The position numbers and the translations under genes are program-made. From contig JAGQQG010000025.1 of NCBI GenBank assembly GCA_020426325.1, positions 1 to 64,000 of the forward strand: DNA of 64,000 nucleotides. The letters run 5' to 3'. This document shows, in pieces, positions 24,805 to 34,556 of this stretch. A model generated the notes under the pieces. It had not been told where the DNA came from and made no database searches. It was given only the letters and a program-made list of their open reading frames with translations. Origin of the DNA: Planctomycetaceae bacterium (lineage in GTDB: Bacteria > Planctomycetota > Planctomycetia > Planctomycetales > Planctomycetaceae). Numbering within the stretch: the first letter of the stretch is position 1; each line of letters begins with the position of its first letter.

Positions 24805-26355
24805 ATGAGTGAGTCTCCCAGCAATGGCAACCTTGGTCGACGTGACGTGCTCAAAGGGGCGGTCGCATCGTCACTGGGGCTGACGATGGCGGCAACGACC
24901 GCCTCTGCTCAACAAGTCCAGCAGGCTTCGTCACTCATTCAACGCGAGAACGAACGGCCAGGAACGACGGACTGGCAGCTGACGCGGGTCCGCATCAATC
25001 AGGGAAAGTTCCGCACGTCGCTTATTGAGGGCTACTGCTCACATCAGTCGATTGCAGCCGGGCAGACATTGAGCATCCATGTCAGCACTGAGCCGGCGCG
25101 TCAGTTCACGATCGATGTCTATCGCATGGGCTACTACGGAGGCACCGGCGCGAGGCATGTCAAACAGATTGGGCCGCTCACCGGTGTCACGCAACCGGTC
25201 CCTGAGATGACTGCGCTCCCTGAAAGGCTCCGCGAGTGTCGCTGGGAGCCGTCGGTCGAGTTCACGATTCCCGATGACTGGCTGAGCGGGGTCTACCTCG
25301 GCAAGTTGACGACGATCCCGGAGTCGAAGTCGGAGCCGTACTGGCAGAGTTACGTGATCTTCATCGTGCGTGATGATCGGCCGGCAGACGTGTTGTTCCA
25401 GTGCAGCGACAACACGTGGCAGGCATATAATCAATGGCCCGACAAAGAATCTCTCTACACTCACCCCGCAGGAGCGCATGCCCCCGGTGTGGCCGTCAGC
25501 TTTGACCGTCCGTATGGGATGTACACGCAGATTTTCGAGCCGGCCCTGTCAATCGGTTCGGGCGAGTTTCTGCTGTGGGAGTTCCCCCTCTGCCACTGGC
25601 TCGAACAGCACGGGTACGACGTCACCTACAGCTGCAACGTCGACACGGTGAATGCGGACTTCCTGACGAGATGCCGTTCGTTCATCAGTGTGGGACACGA
25701 CGAGTACTGGGACGTACGGCAGTATCACGCTGCGGAGTCGGCCATTGACGCGGGCGTCAACTTTCTGTGGCTCAGCGGCAACTCCGTGTTCGTAGTCTCG
25801 CCATTCTCAGACAGTTACGACGGTCGACCCAATCGCATCATCACGCGCATCGGCTCGTACGGTGAAATGCGGCGTGACGAGCTGGAAACCTACCCCACCA
25901 TTTTTCCGGGCCTCGAAGGCAAGGCTCCTGATGAACGGAACATCATCGGTGCCCGAAGCGTCGTTCCGTTCAACGGCGGCGGCGACTGGACCTGCACCAA
26001 CCCCGATCACTGGGTCTTCTCAGGCACCGGCATGAAGCACGGCGAAAGCATCCCCGGCCTCGTCGGCTGGGAGCACCACGGCGAACCGGACCCTAACCGG
26101 GCAGGACTCGAAGTGCTCGCAGAAGGCTCCGTCTGGGCCGGCGGCGACAACGAAGGCCACTACGCAGCAACCATCTTCCCTGGCCCGAAAGGCAACTTCG
26201 TATTCAACGCCGCCACCATCTTCTGGTCACAGGGCCTCTCATCACCCCCCGGCCAAATCCTCCCCTGGTCCCACTGGAGCCGCCCCCACGGCCCCGACAG
26301 CCGCGTGCAGCAGATCACGAGCAACCTGCTGGCACGTGTCGTGCAAAGCAAGTGA
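24805..26355 (+). CDS. Tat-exported N,N-dimethylformamidase large-subunit-like protein
   Basis: A 516-residue protein with a Tat signal (GRRDVLKGAVASSLGLTMAA, RR at 12-13). It matches the large-subunit C-terminal domain of N,N-dimethylformamidase: FTIDVYRMGYYGGTGARHV, VSFDRPYGMYTQ, VTYSCNVDTVNADF and SVGHDEYWDVRQY. Real dimethylformamidase binds a mononuclear iron through Tyr-Tyr-Glu-type ligands; candidate tyrosine and glutamate residues are present here, but I cannot assign them. Exported homologues in planctomycetes have no proven substrate. The stop at 26353-26355 abuts the first copy of a multi-hairpin repeat. Confidence 0.82.
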   Translation: MSESPSNGNLGRRDVLKGAVASSLGLTMAATTASAQQVQQASSLIQRENERPGTTDWQLTRVRINQGKFRTSLIEGYCSHQSIAAGQTLSIHVSTEPARQFTIDVYRMGYYGGTGARHVKQIGPLTGVTQPVPEMTALPERLRECRWEPSVEFTIPDDWLSGVYLGKLTTIPESKSEPYWQSYVIFIVRDDRPADVLFQCSDNTWQAYNQWPDKESLYTHPAGAHAPGVAVSFDRPYGMYTQIFEPALSIGSGEFLLWEFPLCHWLEQHGYDVTYSCNVDTVNADFLTRCRSFISVGHDEYWDVRQYHAAESAIDAGVNFLWLSGNSVFVVSPFSDSYDGRPNRIITRIGSYGEMRRDELETYPTIFPGLEGKAPDERNIIGARSVVPFNGGGDWTCTNPDHWVFSGTGMKHGESIPGLVGWEHHGEPDPNRAGLEVLAEGSVWAGGDNEGHYAATIFPGPKGNFVFNAATIFWSQGLSSPPGQILPWSHWSRPHGPDSRVQQITSNLLARVVQSK

Positions 26356-26357
26356 CC

Positions 26358-26505
26358 CCTTGTACCCAAACTCCAGTTTGGGAACACAAGACCCGAAGCC
26401 CTGCTTCGCGATCGTTCGTACGACTTGGACTCCACCAATGTGCTCACGAGAAACAAGGTTTCTCGGCCTCGCGTGTTCAAGTGGGAGTTGGGGAACTTGG
26501 GAGAC
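26358..26505. repeat. Multi-hairpin interspersed repeat, copy 1 (degenerate right end)
   Basis: The left hairpin CCCAAACT-CC-AGTTTGGG lies at 26365-26382, a central CGAAGC/GCTTCG hairpin near 26394-26408, and CGAGAAAC-AAG-GTTTCTCG at 26447-26465. A degenerate right hairpin (GTTCAAGTGGGAGTTGGGGAAC-like) ends near 26505. The same order of hairpins recurs at 27604-27747. It starts within three bases of the dimethylformamidase-like stop codon. Confidence 0.8.
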
Positions 26506-26589
26506 ATTCTGCGTGATATCGCCAACTCATTCACGCCTTACCTTCTGAAGAATGCGACGACCGCACCAAGCATTCGGGAGGAGTCCGAG

Positions 26590-26958
26590 ATGACTGATCG
26601 TGAATCCGCAAATGTCGAATCACTGAATGAGAGCGGCAAAGTCATCTCGCTCGTCCAGATCGTGTTTGCACACTTGGTCATGTTCGCCTTAGTGACTGTA
26701 GTCGGCGGCTTTGCCACGCGCTCGTATATTGAACTCGAACAGCTGGACGTCGCTCCGATCTGGTCGGTTTTGCAGATCCTTAGTTTGGCCTCATTTCCGG
26801 TCTCTGGATTGTTGATATGGAACGGCTACCGACAGTTTTCCAGATGGACTCGTTTTCCGCTCACGATTGCAACCTGCATGATAGTCTGGCAGGTCGGTTT
26901 CATGGCATACACTGTTGTGATTCTCACGGTTCATCTTGAACTCGGCGGAACGCTTTAG
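26590..26958 (+). CDS. Small three-helix membrane protein of unknown function
   Basis: A 122-residue protein with three likely membrane helices at about 18-40, 57-77 and 91-113, separated by short charged loops. The ATG at 26590 has a strong ribosome-binding site (GGGAGGAG, 26576-26583). The frame extends upstream through the repeat, but that part is not protein-like. It converges with the toxin-antitoxin pair and lies between the two copies of the multi-hairpin repeat. No family recognised. Confidence 0.7.
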   Translation: MTDRESANVESLNESGKVISLVQIVFAHLVMFALVTVVGGFATRSYIELEQLDVAPIWSVLQILSLASFPVSGLLIWNGYRQFSRWTRFPLTIATCMIVWQVGFMAYTVVILTVHLELGGTL

Positions 26959-26988
26959 AACCAATCAATGTGCGGCTCCCGTTAAGCT

Positions 26989-27291
26989 TCAATTTTGCAA
27001 GCGATCATTCCAGTAACCGGGCTTCCGCCGTCCATGAGCGATGGCGACGACCTCAGTCTCTTTGTCGAGTTCGCGGTACAGCACGGTGTACGGATACTTC
27101 TTGAGGACGACCACACGGAGAGGGTCGTCGTAGACTGGGTGACTGCCCGGCCGCTGCTCGATTTGATTCAGAGCATCATTCAGCGATTCCAGAAAGCCAA
27201 TGGCAGCGGCTTCGCTTCGCTCCTCGTACCATTCTCGGGCCTCCCTCGCTTCCGCAATGGCCTCCGGACGCAGGCGAAGCGGCTTAGGCAT
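26989..27291 (-). CDS. ParE/RelE-superfamily toxin
   Basis: A 100-residue protein of ParE type: an N-terminal helical pair (PEAIAEAREAREWYEERSE), then ALNQIEQRPGSHPVYDDPL, then the strand motif VVVLKKYPYTVLYRELDKE and the C-terminal VVAIAHGRRKPGYWNDRL. The length and HGRRKPGYW end are typical of ParE-like toxins, which usually poison DNA gyrase, whereas RelE relatives cut mRNA. The gene follows the antitoxin and overlaps it by eight bases, so both are co-translated. It is probably repressed by the antitoxin-toxin complex binding upstream of 27523. Confidence 0.88.
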   Translation of the reverse strand: MPKPLRLRPEAIAEAREAREWYEERSEAAAIGFLESLNDALNQIEQRPGSHPVYDDPLRVVVLKKYPYTVLYRELDKETEVVAIAHGRRKPGYWNDRLQN

Positions 27292-27523
27292 GACGACCCG
27301 CGATTTGCGGCCACGCTTCTACGAGAGGGATTCCGGGCTCCCCGGCATCTGTTTCTGCCATGCGTCGGCGACATTCAGCAACCCAGGCTGTCTTCACGTC
27401 CTCCGGGGTCGACCCGTCGCCGGATTGATGCAGACTTTCGACGAGTCGGTCCACGAGCTTCCCACGTTCTTCGTCGGGAAGTTGCAGAGCCTGAGCGGCC
27501 AATTCATCAGAAAGTGCAGACAT
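27284..27523 (-). CDS. Antitoxin of the ParE-type module (addiction-module component family)
   Basis: A 79-residue protein beginning MSALSDELAAQALQLPDEER, then KLVDRLVESL, the pattern of the short addiction-module antitoxins (LP..ER..LV..LLESL). The C-terminal half (about 35-79), including a WVAECRRRMAE helix, is probably the toxin-wrapping part. The ATG at 27523 has GAGGAAG three to four bases upstream; an in-frame ATG at 27547 lacks one. It overlaps the toxin gene by eight bases. Confidence 0.85.
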   Translation of the reverse strand: MSALSDELAAQALQLPDEERGKLVDRLVESLHQSGDGSTPEDVKTAWVAECRRRMAETDAGEPGIPLVEAWPQIAGRHA

Positions 27524-27603
27524 TTTCTTCCTCGCGATGAGATGCACTCACGCTATCACGTCGAAGGTGGTTGTGTCAAAACTGCGTGCGAAAACTCAGG
27601 TTT

Positions 27604-27747
27604 CCCTTGTTCCCAAACTCCAGTTTGGGAACACAAGACCCCGAAGCTCTGCATCGCGAATGCTCGACCGGCTTCGACCAAACAATTCACACGAGAAACA
27701 GAGTTTCTCGGCAGTGCGTTCCCAAGCTGGAGCTTGGGAACGAGGGG
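27604..27747. repeat. Multi-hairpin interspersed repeat, copy 2 (intact)
   Basis: In order: TTCCCAAACT-CC-AGTTTGGGAA from 27610; a CGAAGC-type partial hairpin near 27642; CGAGAAAC-AGA-GTTTCTCG at 27692-27710; and GTTCCCAAGCT-GG-AGCTTGGGAAC at 27718-27741. The terminal hairpins are near-identical to each other and to those of copy 1. Sequences with a GTTCCCAAGCT(C/G)GAGCTTGGGAAC core are widely scattered in planctomycete and cyanobacterial genomes. This copy lies between the antitoxin promoter and the 3' end of purB. Confidence 0.85.
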
Positions 27748-27781
27748 TATTCCTTACCTTCCTTTGCTTCTGTTCGATTTG

Positions 27782-29212
27782 TCAGACCTTCAGGTCAACA
27801 TCGGTGCTCGTGAGCACATCTGCGTGTCGCTCCCGGATCGGAGTAACCACGTCGGCGATGAACGCGTCGACCTGTTCCGGGGCGCGGCCGATGTAGCGTG
27901 ATGGGTTGAGGGTGTCGGAGAGGTCGATGCTGGTGAAGGCGTTGTCCGTTTTGAGGCGGTCGATCAGGTCGTTGAGGCGGCCGTGTTGTTTGACCTCGGC
28001 TGCCGCTTGGACGCTGTGTTGGCGGATGACCTCGTGCAGTTCCTGACGGTCGCCGCCTGCCTGGACGGCTGCCATCAGAATTTCCTCCGTCGCCATGAAG
28101 GGGAGTTCCTCCATCAGGTTCTTCTCGATCACTTTCGGATTGACGACCAGTCCCGTTGTCACGTTGGAATAGATCAACAGACAGGCGTCGATGGCCAGGA
28201 ACGACTGCGGCAGTGACAGCCGGCGGTTGGCTGAGTCATCGAGTGTGCGTTCCATCCACTGGGTCGCCATCGTGTGATCGGCGTTGGCGGTGAGTGACAT
28301 CGCGAACCGGGCGAGTGAGCACATGCGTTCGGCTCGCATCGGATTGCGTTTGTAGGCCATTGCAGAGGAGCCGATCTGTTTGGCACCGTATGGTTCCTCG
28401 ATCTCCTTGCGGTTCTGAAGCAAACGCAGATCGCTCCCTGCCTTGTGACAGGACTGGCCGATGCCGGAGAGTGCTGCCATGACCTGCGAATCGATCTTGC
28501 GAGAATAGGTTTGCCCAGTGACAGGATAGCTGGCGGCGAACCCCATCTTTTCGGTGACGAGCCGATCAAGTTGCTCGACCTTGGCGTGGTCGCCATCAAA
28601 GAGCGTGAGGAAGGATGCCTGCGTCCCGGTCGTCCCTTTGACACCTCGGAACTTGAGAGTGGCGAGTCGGTGTTCGATCTCTTCCAGATCGAGCACAAGA
28701 TCGTGACACCAGAGCGTGGCCCGCTTGCCGACCGTGGTGGGCTGCGCCGGTTGCAGGTGAGTGAAACCGAGACATGGGAGATCTCGGTACTCCGCTGCGA
28801 AGATCGCAAGTCGGTCGATCACTCGGACGAGCCTGTCACGAACAAGTTCGAGGCTGCTGTGAATCTGGAGGAGTTCCGAGTTGTCCGTGACGTAACAGCT
28901 GGTCGCCCCCAGGTGAATGATCCCGCCAGCTGAGGGACAGAGATCGCGATAAGCATGCACGTGAGCCATCACGTCGTGCCGCAGTTCGCGCTCATATTTG
29001 GCAGCCGCGTCGAAGTCGATGTCGTCGGTGTGTGAACGAAGCTCGTTGATCTGTGCATCGCTGATCGCGAGACCAAGTTCCCGTTCGGACTCAGCGAGGG
29101 CGACCCAGAGTTTCCGCCACGTGGAGTGCTTGGTCTGAGCCGACCAGATGCGGCTCATCTCTTCGGAGGCATAACGGGTGATCAACGGGTTTTCATAGGT
29201 GTCGTGGCTCAC
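27782..29212 (-). CDS. purB: Adenylosuccinate lyase
   Basis: A 476-residue fumarase-superfamily lyase acting twice in purine synthesis: it splits SAICAR to AICAR and adenylosuccinate to AMP, releasing fumarate. The superfamily signature is clear ([11 protein letters not shown]), with [13 protein letters not shown] and [11 protein letters not shown] as further family marks. The GTG at 29212 is preferred because GGAAGGA lies eight bases upstream and the product then begins with [15 protein letters not shown], as in related enzymes. The ATG at 29245 lacks such a site. It is transcribed divergently from transaldolase. The repeat copy at 27604-27747 lies just beyond its 3' end. Confidence 0.95.
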   Translation of the reverse strand: MSHDTYENPLITRYASEEMSRIWSAQTKHSTWRKLWVALAESERELGLAISDAQINELRSHTDDIDFDAAAKYERELRHDVMAHVHAYRDLCPSAGGIIHLGATSCYVTDNSELLQIHSSLELVRDRLVRVIDRLAIFAAEYRDLPCLGFTHLQPAQPTTVGKRATLWCHDLVLDLEEIEHRLATLKFRGVKGTTGTQASFLTLFDGDHAKVEQLDRLVTEKMGFAASYPVTGQTYSRKIDSQVMAALSGIGQSCHKAGSDLRLLQNRKEIEEPYGAKQIGSSAMAYKRNPMRAERMCSLARFAMSLTANADHTMATQWMERTLDDSANRRLSLPQSFLAIDACLLIYSNVTTGLVVNPKVIEKNLMEELPFMATEEILMAAVQAGGDRQELHEVIRQHSVQAAAEVKQHGRLNDLIDRLKTDNAFTSIDLSDTLNPSRYIGRAPEQVDAFIADVVTPIRERHADVLTSTDVDLKV

Positions 29213-29394
29213 GCGGTTCGTCCTTCCGGCTTCTTTGCCGGTCATTCATCATGTCAGCTGAAACAGGGGCGAATCCTCGCCGGGGGTTTCCCCTTGTGCA
29301 TCGCTCGGTTATCATCACTTTCCTGTCGGTTTCTCAGATTGTAGTCATTCCGGGAAGCCACAGGCATGGTTCCAGCGACGAAACAGGATGCTAA

Positions 29395-30456
29395 ATGACA
29401 ACCCCTTTGCAATCACTGATCAGCACCGGCACGAAACTCTGGTTGGACAGTGTTGACCCCGACGCGGTCGTGGCCAACCGAGCTTTGGGCGCGACCGGTG
29501 CAACCTCCAATCCAGTGATCATCTCGGACCTCATCAAGACAGGGCGTTTCGATGAGGGCCTGACCAAGCTGATGAGCGAGGGCCTCAGCGACGAAGAGGT
29601 CGCTTGGCAGATTACGGACGAGTTGGTCTCTCGTGCAGAGGCGGTGTTTGCTCCGGTGTTTGAGTCGAAGAGTGGAGATGACGGTTACGTCAGTTTTGAG
29701 TTGGACCCGCTGATTGATGACCTTGGCGCGACGACGAGCGAAGCCGAGCGGTCCGCGAAGTACATTGAGTTGGGCAAGGCCTGGGCGGAGGGGCACCCCA
29801 ATCGGATGATCAAGGTCCCGGCGACGCCTGCGGGCATTGGCGCCTTGGAAGAACTGGTCGCCAGTGGTGTCACGATTAATTCGACGTTGATCTTCAGTGA
29901 CCGTCAATATCGTGAGGCACGTGATGCCGTCTGGCGCGGAGCCCAGCGACGTGACTCTCTCAACAAGTTCAAATCGGTCTACAGTATCTTTGTGAGTCGG
30001 ATTGATGTGTACACCGAACAGCAGGTGCCGGATCTCTCCGATGATGCACAAGGCGAGGTCGGCATTGTGAATGCCAAGCGGATCTGGCAGGAAAACTCAA
30101 AGTTCTGGGCAGGCAAGAACACGCCTCTTGCCCAGGAGATGATCTTCGCGAGCACGGGGACGAAGAAACCGGAGGACCCCAAGGACAAGTACGTCGCCGC
30201 ATTAGCTGGTTCCGACATTCAGACCAACCCCCCCGGAACGAACGCGGCCATTCAGGAGATGGAAGGCAAATCGTTCTCCCGGCAGGTTGATGAACTCCCC
30301 GCTGCGAAGGTCCTCAATGAGATTGATGCGAAGGTGGACTTCGCACGGATGGAAGAGGTGCTCATGCGGGAGGGGCTCCAGAAGTTCTCCGATCCGCAGC
30401 GGGCACTGTTAAAGCTGATTCAGGAGAAGCGGTCCGCATTGGTGGACGCTGGTTGA
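29395..30456 (+). CDS. tal: Transaldolase
   Basis: A 353-residue transaldolase of the pentose-phosphate pathway, moving a dihydroxyacetone unit between sugar phosphates through a lysine Schiff base. The lysine lies in [12 protein letters not shown] (Lys140). The substrate-site motifs GATSNPVII near residue 35 and [16 protein letters not shown] near 160 match the Tal/TalB-like long type. AGGA lies eight bases before the ATG. The stop overlaps the start of the thioesterase gene by one base (TGATG). This pairing of central carbon metabolism with a hotdog thioesterase has no obvious metabolic link. Confidence 0.93.
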   Translation: MTTPLQSLISTGTKLWLDSVDPDAVVANRALGATGATSNPVIISDLIKTGRFDEGLTKLMSEGLSDEEVAWQITDELVSRAEAVFAPVFESKSGDDGYVSFELDPLIDDLGATTSEAERSAKYIELGKAWAEGHPNRMIKVPATPAGIGALEELVASGVTINSTLIFSDRQYREARDAVWRGAQRRDSLNKFKSVYSIFVSRIDVYTEQQVPDLSDDAQGEVGIVNAKRIWQENSKFWAGKNTPLAQEMIFASTGTKKPEDPKDKYVAALAGSDIQTNPPGTNAAIQEMEGKSFSRQVDELPAAKVLNEIDAKVDFARMEEVLMREGLQKFSDPQRALLKLIQEKRSALVDAG

Positions 30457-30887
30457 TGGAAACCATGATCGCATCGTCTGAGGTTCACGAGATGACGATT
30501 CGGGTCCGTTACAGCGAGACCGACGCGATGGGGGTCGTGCACCACGCAGAATACGCCAAATATTTCGAGATGGGGCGGACTGAGCTGTTTCGCTCACGCG
30601 GCGGGAATTACCGTGAGTTTGAATCACGCGGGCTGTTTTTCGTCGTTGTCTCCCTTGAGTGCAAGTACCGGTTGCCTGCAAAATACGACGACCTGTTGAC
30701 GATCCAGACCAGACAGATCCGAATGACCCCTGCCAAGCTCGAACACGAATACGAGATCCTTCGCGACTCGGAACTGATCGTGACGGGCAAGACCGTGTTG
30801 GCTTGTGTGAATCGGGACGGACAAGTTCAACGACTTTCTGATAGCTTACTCTTTGGCAACAGCCGGGGAGATTCCGATGAATCGTAA
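30456..30887 (+). CDS. YbgC/4HBT-type acyl-CoA thioesterase
   Basis: A 143-residue single hotdog-fold protein with the 4HBT/YbgC signature near the N-terminus (RVRYSETDAMGVVHHAEYAK, conserved catalytic Asp in ETDAMG), then FEMGRTELFR. These enzymes hydrolyse short or medium acyl-CoA or acyl-ACP thioesters in the cytoplasm; YbgC-like members sit near Tol-Pal genes in other bacteria, but not here. The ATG at 30456 overlaps the transaldolase stop by one base, so translation is coupled. Confidence 0.87.
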   Translation: METMIASSEVHEMTIRVRYSETDAMGVVHHAEYAKYFEMGRTELFRSRGGNYREFESRGLFFVVVSLECKYRLPAKYDDLLTIQTRQIRMTPAKLEHEYEILRDSELIVTGKTVLACVNRDGQVQRLSDSLLFGNSRGDSDES

Positions 30888-30960
30888 ATGGCTCCCACTT
30901 TGGGGTAGGCTGCCTTAAATCAAACCACGAACTTCAACTGGGCTTTGCGGCGAATTTCGT

Positions 30961-32718
30961 ATGTCGACTGAAAACAGTGTCACTCCTCCCGTCGAATCCG
31001 CTTCCACGGTTCCCGATTCCCCTGTGTCATCACACGATGCGGACAGCCCGCAGCCAGAGACTCCGGTCGTCGAGGCGGTCGAGGAGCAACAGCCTGCAGA
31101 CGCGACTTCACCGTCGGAACCTGCCTCCACTGCATCTGCATCGGGAGAAGCACAACAGGATTCCGGGTCGGCTGCTTCTCCTGAGGAGCCTCGTCGCCGC
31201 GTGCAACTCAATCCGACACTCGACCCCAACATCGCCAGGCCCGTGCCGTCAATTGCTCCTCAGGCACCTGCACCAATGGAGACCGGTGTTGTCGCAGAGG
31301 CGGCTGCCTCTGCCGCAAGCAGCTCCGAGCAGCCGCACGAAGTGACCGAGCAGCCCGCAGATGTTCAGGCTGTGGAGGAATCAAGCCCTGTTGAGGATGT
31401 GACCGGTGACAAATCAACCAGCGAGTCGGCAGCTCCGTTGCGGCCGGTCGAACCGGTGGCACTCCCACCAAAGAATGAACAGCTCGATGCAGACATCGAG
31501 GCCCAGCTCGAAGCGGCCATGTCCAGCAGCGAAGAGGAGACTCCGGTGATCCCGGATGTCGAACAGGGAGCAGCTTCACTCGCGGTGACCGACGAGAATA
31601 TCAAGCAAGGAACACGGCTGACCGGCACCGTTCAGTCGATTCACGGCGATGACATGCTCATCGATTTCGGCTTGCGATATTCAGGGGTTCTCTCACGCCG
31701 ACAATTCGGTCTGCGAAAACAGCCCATGCAGGGCGAACCGATTGAAGTCATCGTGAATCGCATCGATGAGAGTGAAGGCCTGATGCATGTCAATCTCCCG
31801 ACAGCCGGTGCAAAGGTGCGCGGTGGCTGGGAGGAAATCAGCGTGGATCAGGTGGTCGAGTGCGTCGTCAATCAGACCAACAAGGGAGGACTCGAGGTCA
31901 GTGTCGGCAGCTTGCGGGGGTTCATGCCCGCCAGCCAGGTGGAACTCGGCTATGTGTCAGACCTCAACGTCTACGTAGGTCAAAAGTTTCAGGCACACGT
32001 AACGGAGGTCAATCCTAAGCGGCGCAAGCTCGTGCTGAGTCGCCGCAAACTGCTTGAGGAATCCCGTGAACAGACTGAGAAGGACGTCTTCGGAAAGATA
32101 GCTCCGGGGCAAACCTATGAAGGCAGAGTCAAGACTCTGAAGGATTACGGCGCATTCATCGACATTGGCGGAGTGGATGGACTGCTGCACGTCGGGCAGA
32201 TTAGCTGGAGCCGCATCAATCATCCCAGCGAAGTCCTTTCGGAAGGACAGATGATCGAAGTGAAGGTGCTTTCGGTCGATCAGGAGAAGAAAAAGATCGG
32301 CCTGGGAATGCGGCAGATGACGCAGAACCCGTGGCGGACCGCCGAGGAAAAATACGCTCCCAACTCCGTCGTCAGCGGCAAGGTCACGCGGATCGAAGGT
32401 TTCGGTGCCTTCGTCGAGCTGGAGCCGGGCATCGAAGGACTCGTGCACATCAGCGAGCTGGATCATAAGCGTGTGAAAACCGTTCACGAGGTCCTGCGTG
32501 TCGGCCAGGCGGTCGACGTGCAGGTGATTGAGGTCAACCCCTCGAAGAAGCGGATCAGTCTGTCTCTCAAGGCACTCAAGGAAAAGCCCGAGGACGATTC
32601 ATCGATCGCTGAGGATGTTCCCGTCGTGCAGCACATCTCCCCGGAATCTCTCAAAGGGGGCATCGGCGAACCGACCGGCGGCAAGTTGTTTGGAGACCCG
32701 AGCAAGTTCGGCCGATGA
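30961..32718 (+). CDS. rpsA: S1-domain RNA-binding protein, ribosomal protein S1-like
   Basis: A 585-residue protein. Residues 1 to about 205 are a low-complexity, Ser/Pro/Glu/Ala-rich, probably disordered extension. Four S1 OB-fold domains follow, starting near residues 217, 296, 383 and 467. The last two are the most canonical ([27 protein letters not shown], here split by strand order; and [20 protein letters not shown]). E. coli S1 has six domains; four-domain forms occur in many bacteria. It probably binds mRNA at the 30S subunit. The long acidic extension replaces the usual first ribosome-binding domains, so a ribosomal role is likely but not proven. Confidence 0.85.
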   Translation: MSTENSVTPPVESASTVPDSPVSSHDADSPQPETPVVEAVEEQQPADATSPSEPASTASASGEAQQDSGSAASPEEPRRRVQLNPTLDPNIARPVPSIAPQAPAPMETGVVAEAAASAASSSEQPHEVTEQPADVQAVEESSPVEDVTGDKSTSESAAPLRPVEPVALPPKNEQLDADIEAQLEAAMSSSEEETPVIPDVEQGAASLAVTDENIKQGTRLTGTVQSIHGDDMLIDFGLRYSGVLSRRQFGLRKQPMQGEPIEVIVNRIDESEGLMHVNLPTAGAKVRGGWEEISVDQVVECVVNQTNKGGLEVSVGSLRGFMPASQVELGYVSDLNVYVGQKFQAHVTEVNPKRRKLVLSRRKLLEESREQTEKDVFGKIAPGQTYEGRVKTLKDYGAFIDIGGVDGLLHVGQISWSRINHPSEVLSEGQMIEVKVLSVDQEKKKIGLGMRQMTQNPWRTAEEKYAPNSVVSGKVTRIEGFGAFVELEPGIEGLVHISELDHKRVKTVHEVLRVGQAVDVQVIEVNPSKKRISLSLKALKEKPEDDSSIAEDVPVVQHISPESLKGGIGEPTGGKLFGDPSKFGR

Positions 32719-32869
32719 GGGGACAACACATCGCCACTTGTTGAACCACCAGTTTCGCCGCACGTTCGATTGGTGTGGCGACTCGGATTTTACGGTCGGA
32801 CTGTCCTATCGTTTTGAATTGGCCTGAGTCTCGGCATATGAGGATCGGTTTGTAGTAACAAACGACGGC

Positions 32870-34282
32870 ATGAGCACATCGCAGCCAGATAACAGCAGCC
32901 CGCCCGTCACGATTCGCATCCTCGTGGTCGATGACGATGAAGCTCATGCGCAGGCAGTCGCAGAGAGCCTCGTAAGCGAGTCCGCAGAATGTGTGATCGC
33001 TTCGTCCGGCGAGAAAGGAATCGAACTGATCGAAGGCGAAAACTTCGATGTGATCATAACGGATCTCCGTATGGAGGATTTCGACGGACTGGCCATTCTC
33101 CGCAAGGCGAAGGAAGAGTTGCCGGAAGCCGAGGTGATCGTGCTCACCGGACACAGCTCCGTTCATTCTGCGGTTACGGCCATGCAGGGTGGGGCCTATA
33201 CCTATCTCACGAAGCCGCTCGATATCACCGAACTGCGATCGTCCGTACAGAAAGCGTCCGAGCGTATCCGGCTCATTCGTCGAAACGCCCAACTCTCTCA
33301 GCGGCTGGATGAAAAGTTCGGCTTCGAAGGAGTCATCGGCAACAGTCCGGCGATGCACAAGGTCATCAATCAGTTGAAAAGCCTCGCCCCCACTGATGCG
33401 ACCGTACTCATCCAGGGGGAGAACGGCACCGGTAAGGAACTCGCCGCCAAGGCCCTGCATCAGAACTCTTCGCGAAAGAACAAACCATTTGTTCCGCTGA
33501 ACATCTCAGCCCTGCCGGAAAGCATTCTTGAGAGCGAATTGTTCGGACATGAACCCGGTGCGTTCACAGGAGCTGCGGGCAAGCGGATCGGGAAGTTCGA
33601 ATACGCCAATGGAGGAACGCTGTTTCTGGACGAAGTCGGCGAAATGCCGATGGACACTCAGATCAAACTTCTGCGCGTGCTGGAAGATCGCAAGATCACA
33701 CGCATCGGCTCGAATGACGAAAAGTCGATCAACGTCCGCCTCCTGGCAGCAACAAACGCAGACCTCAAGCAGTTGATGGAAGAAGGCAAGTTCCGAGAGG
33801 ACCTTTACTACCGGATCGGTGTCGTGTCGATCATCCTACCGCCGCTTCGCGAGCGCCGGGTCGATATCCCCGTTTTGACGGATCATTTCGTCAAGGATTT
33901 CAGTCGACAATACGGTAAGGATGTGCAGGGGGTCTCACGAGCGGCCCGTCAGGCACTGATGGCCTACGACTGGCCGGGCAATATTCGCCAGCTGCGGAAC
34001 ACGGTCGAACGCATGCTCGTTCTGGACACAGATGGCCTATTGGACGTGAACGATCTGCCTGATGAGATCGCACCTCTGGCCGGACGCGAACTCGAAGGCG
34101 TCGCTTATGCGGCCACCGGTGCGGATACGCTTGTGGGACGTCCTTTGAAGGACGTGGAGGCCTATTATCTCAAGAAGGCCCTCGAACTCTCAGGCGGCAA
34201 TCGCGAGGAAGCAGCCACGATGCTGGGCATTGGCGAACGCACGCTCTACCGGAAAATCAAAGAATACGATCTGAAAGACTGA
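32870..34282 (+). CDS. NtrC-family sigma-54-dependent response regulator
   Basis: A 470-residue three-domain regulator. A receiver domain (about 14-130) has the acidic pocket DDD (21-23) and phospho-acceptor Asp65 in VIITDLRM. The AAA+ sigma-54 activator domain (about 152-380) has Walker A GENGTGKE (183-190), the sigma-54-contact loop GAFTGA (230-235) and Walker [14 protein letters not shown] Fis-type helix-turn-helix ends the protein ([20 protein letters not shown]). No histidine kinase gene is adjacent, so it is an orphan regulator within the window. It should activate RpoN promoters; targets unknown. Confidence 0.93.
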   Translation: MSTSQPDNSSPPVTIRILVVDDDEAHAQAVAESLVSESAECVIASSGEKGIELIEGENFDVIITDLRMEDFDGLAILRKAKEELPEAEVIVLTGHSSVHSAVTAMQGGAYTYLTKPLDITELRSSVQKASERIRLIRRNAQLSQRLDEKFGFEGVIGNSPAMHKVINQLKSLAPTDATVLIQGENGTGKELAAKALHQNSSRKNKPFVPLNISALPESILESELFGHEPGAFTGAAGKRIGKFEYANGGTLFLDEVGEMPMDTQIKLLRVLEDRKITRIGSNDEKSINVRLLAATNADLKQLMEEGKFREDLYYRIGVVSIILPPLRERRVDIPVLTDHFVKDFSRQYGKDVQGVSRAARQALMAYDWPGNIRQLRNTVERMLVLDTDGLLDVNDLPDEIAPLAGRELEGVAYAATGADTLVGRPLKDVEAYYLKKALELSGGNREEAATMLGIGERTLYRKIKEYDLKD

Positions 34283-34556
34283 GAGCACTGCACACGCGTG
34301 CTCGTCCGGCATCCCAGTGCAGGCAGGGATGCAGTTGCCCGTTAAAAAACGATTGCGACGCCGAGACCCCGATGCATGTTCTGAAGGCATTGTTCAGGGG
34401 AATGACGAGAATTGGCAGGCTGGGGACATGGAATTCCGCAACGGAAAGTTCCGGATCACACTTCCTCCGTTGTGTTCAGCATCCCTGCTGGTGACAATAA
34501 AGCGAACTGAACCATCGCGGCTTCTCGCATTCTTTCGGAGACTGTCGAACGTGCCG

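Noticed and set aside
32651..33460. Minus-strand open frame of 269 codons
   Set aside because: Antisense to the S1-like gene end and the response-regulator start; no family resemblance.
34309..34332. GCATCCC/GGGATGC hairpin after the response-regulator gene as a terminator
   Set aside because: The stem is only 7 bp with a 10-base loop and no adjacent T-run.
34317..34556. Upstream extension of the PSCyt/PSD1 protein by 80 residues
   Set aside because: The extension is basic and not protein-family-like, whereas a clear signal peptide begins at 34557.
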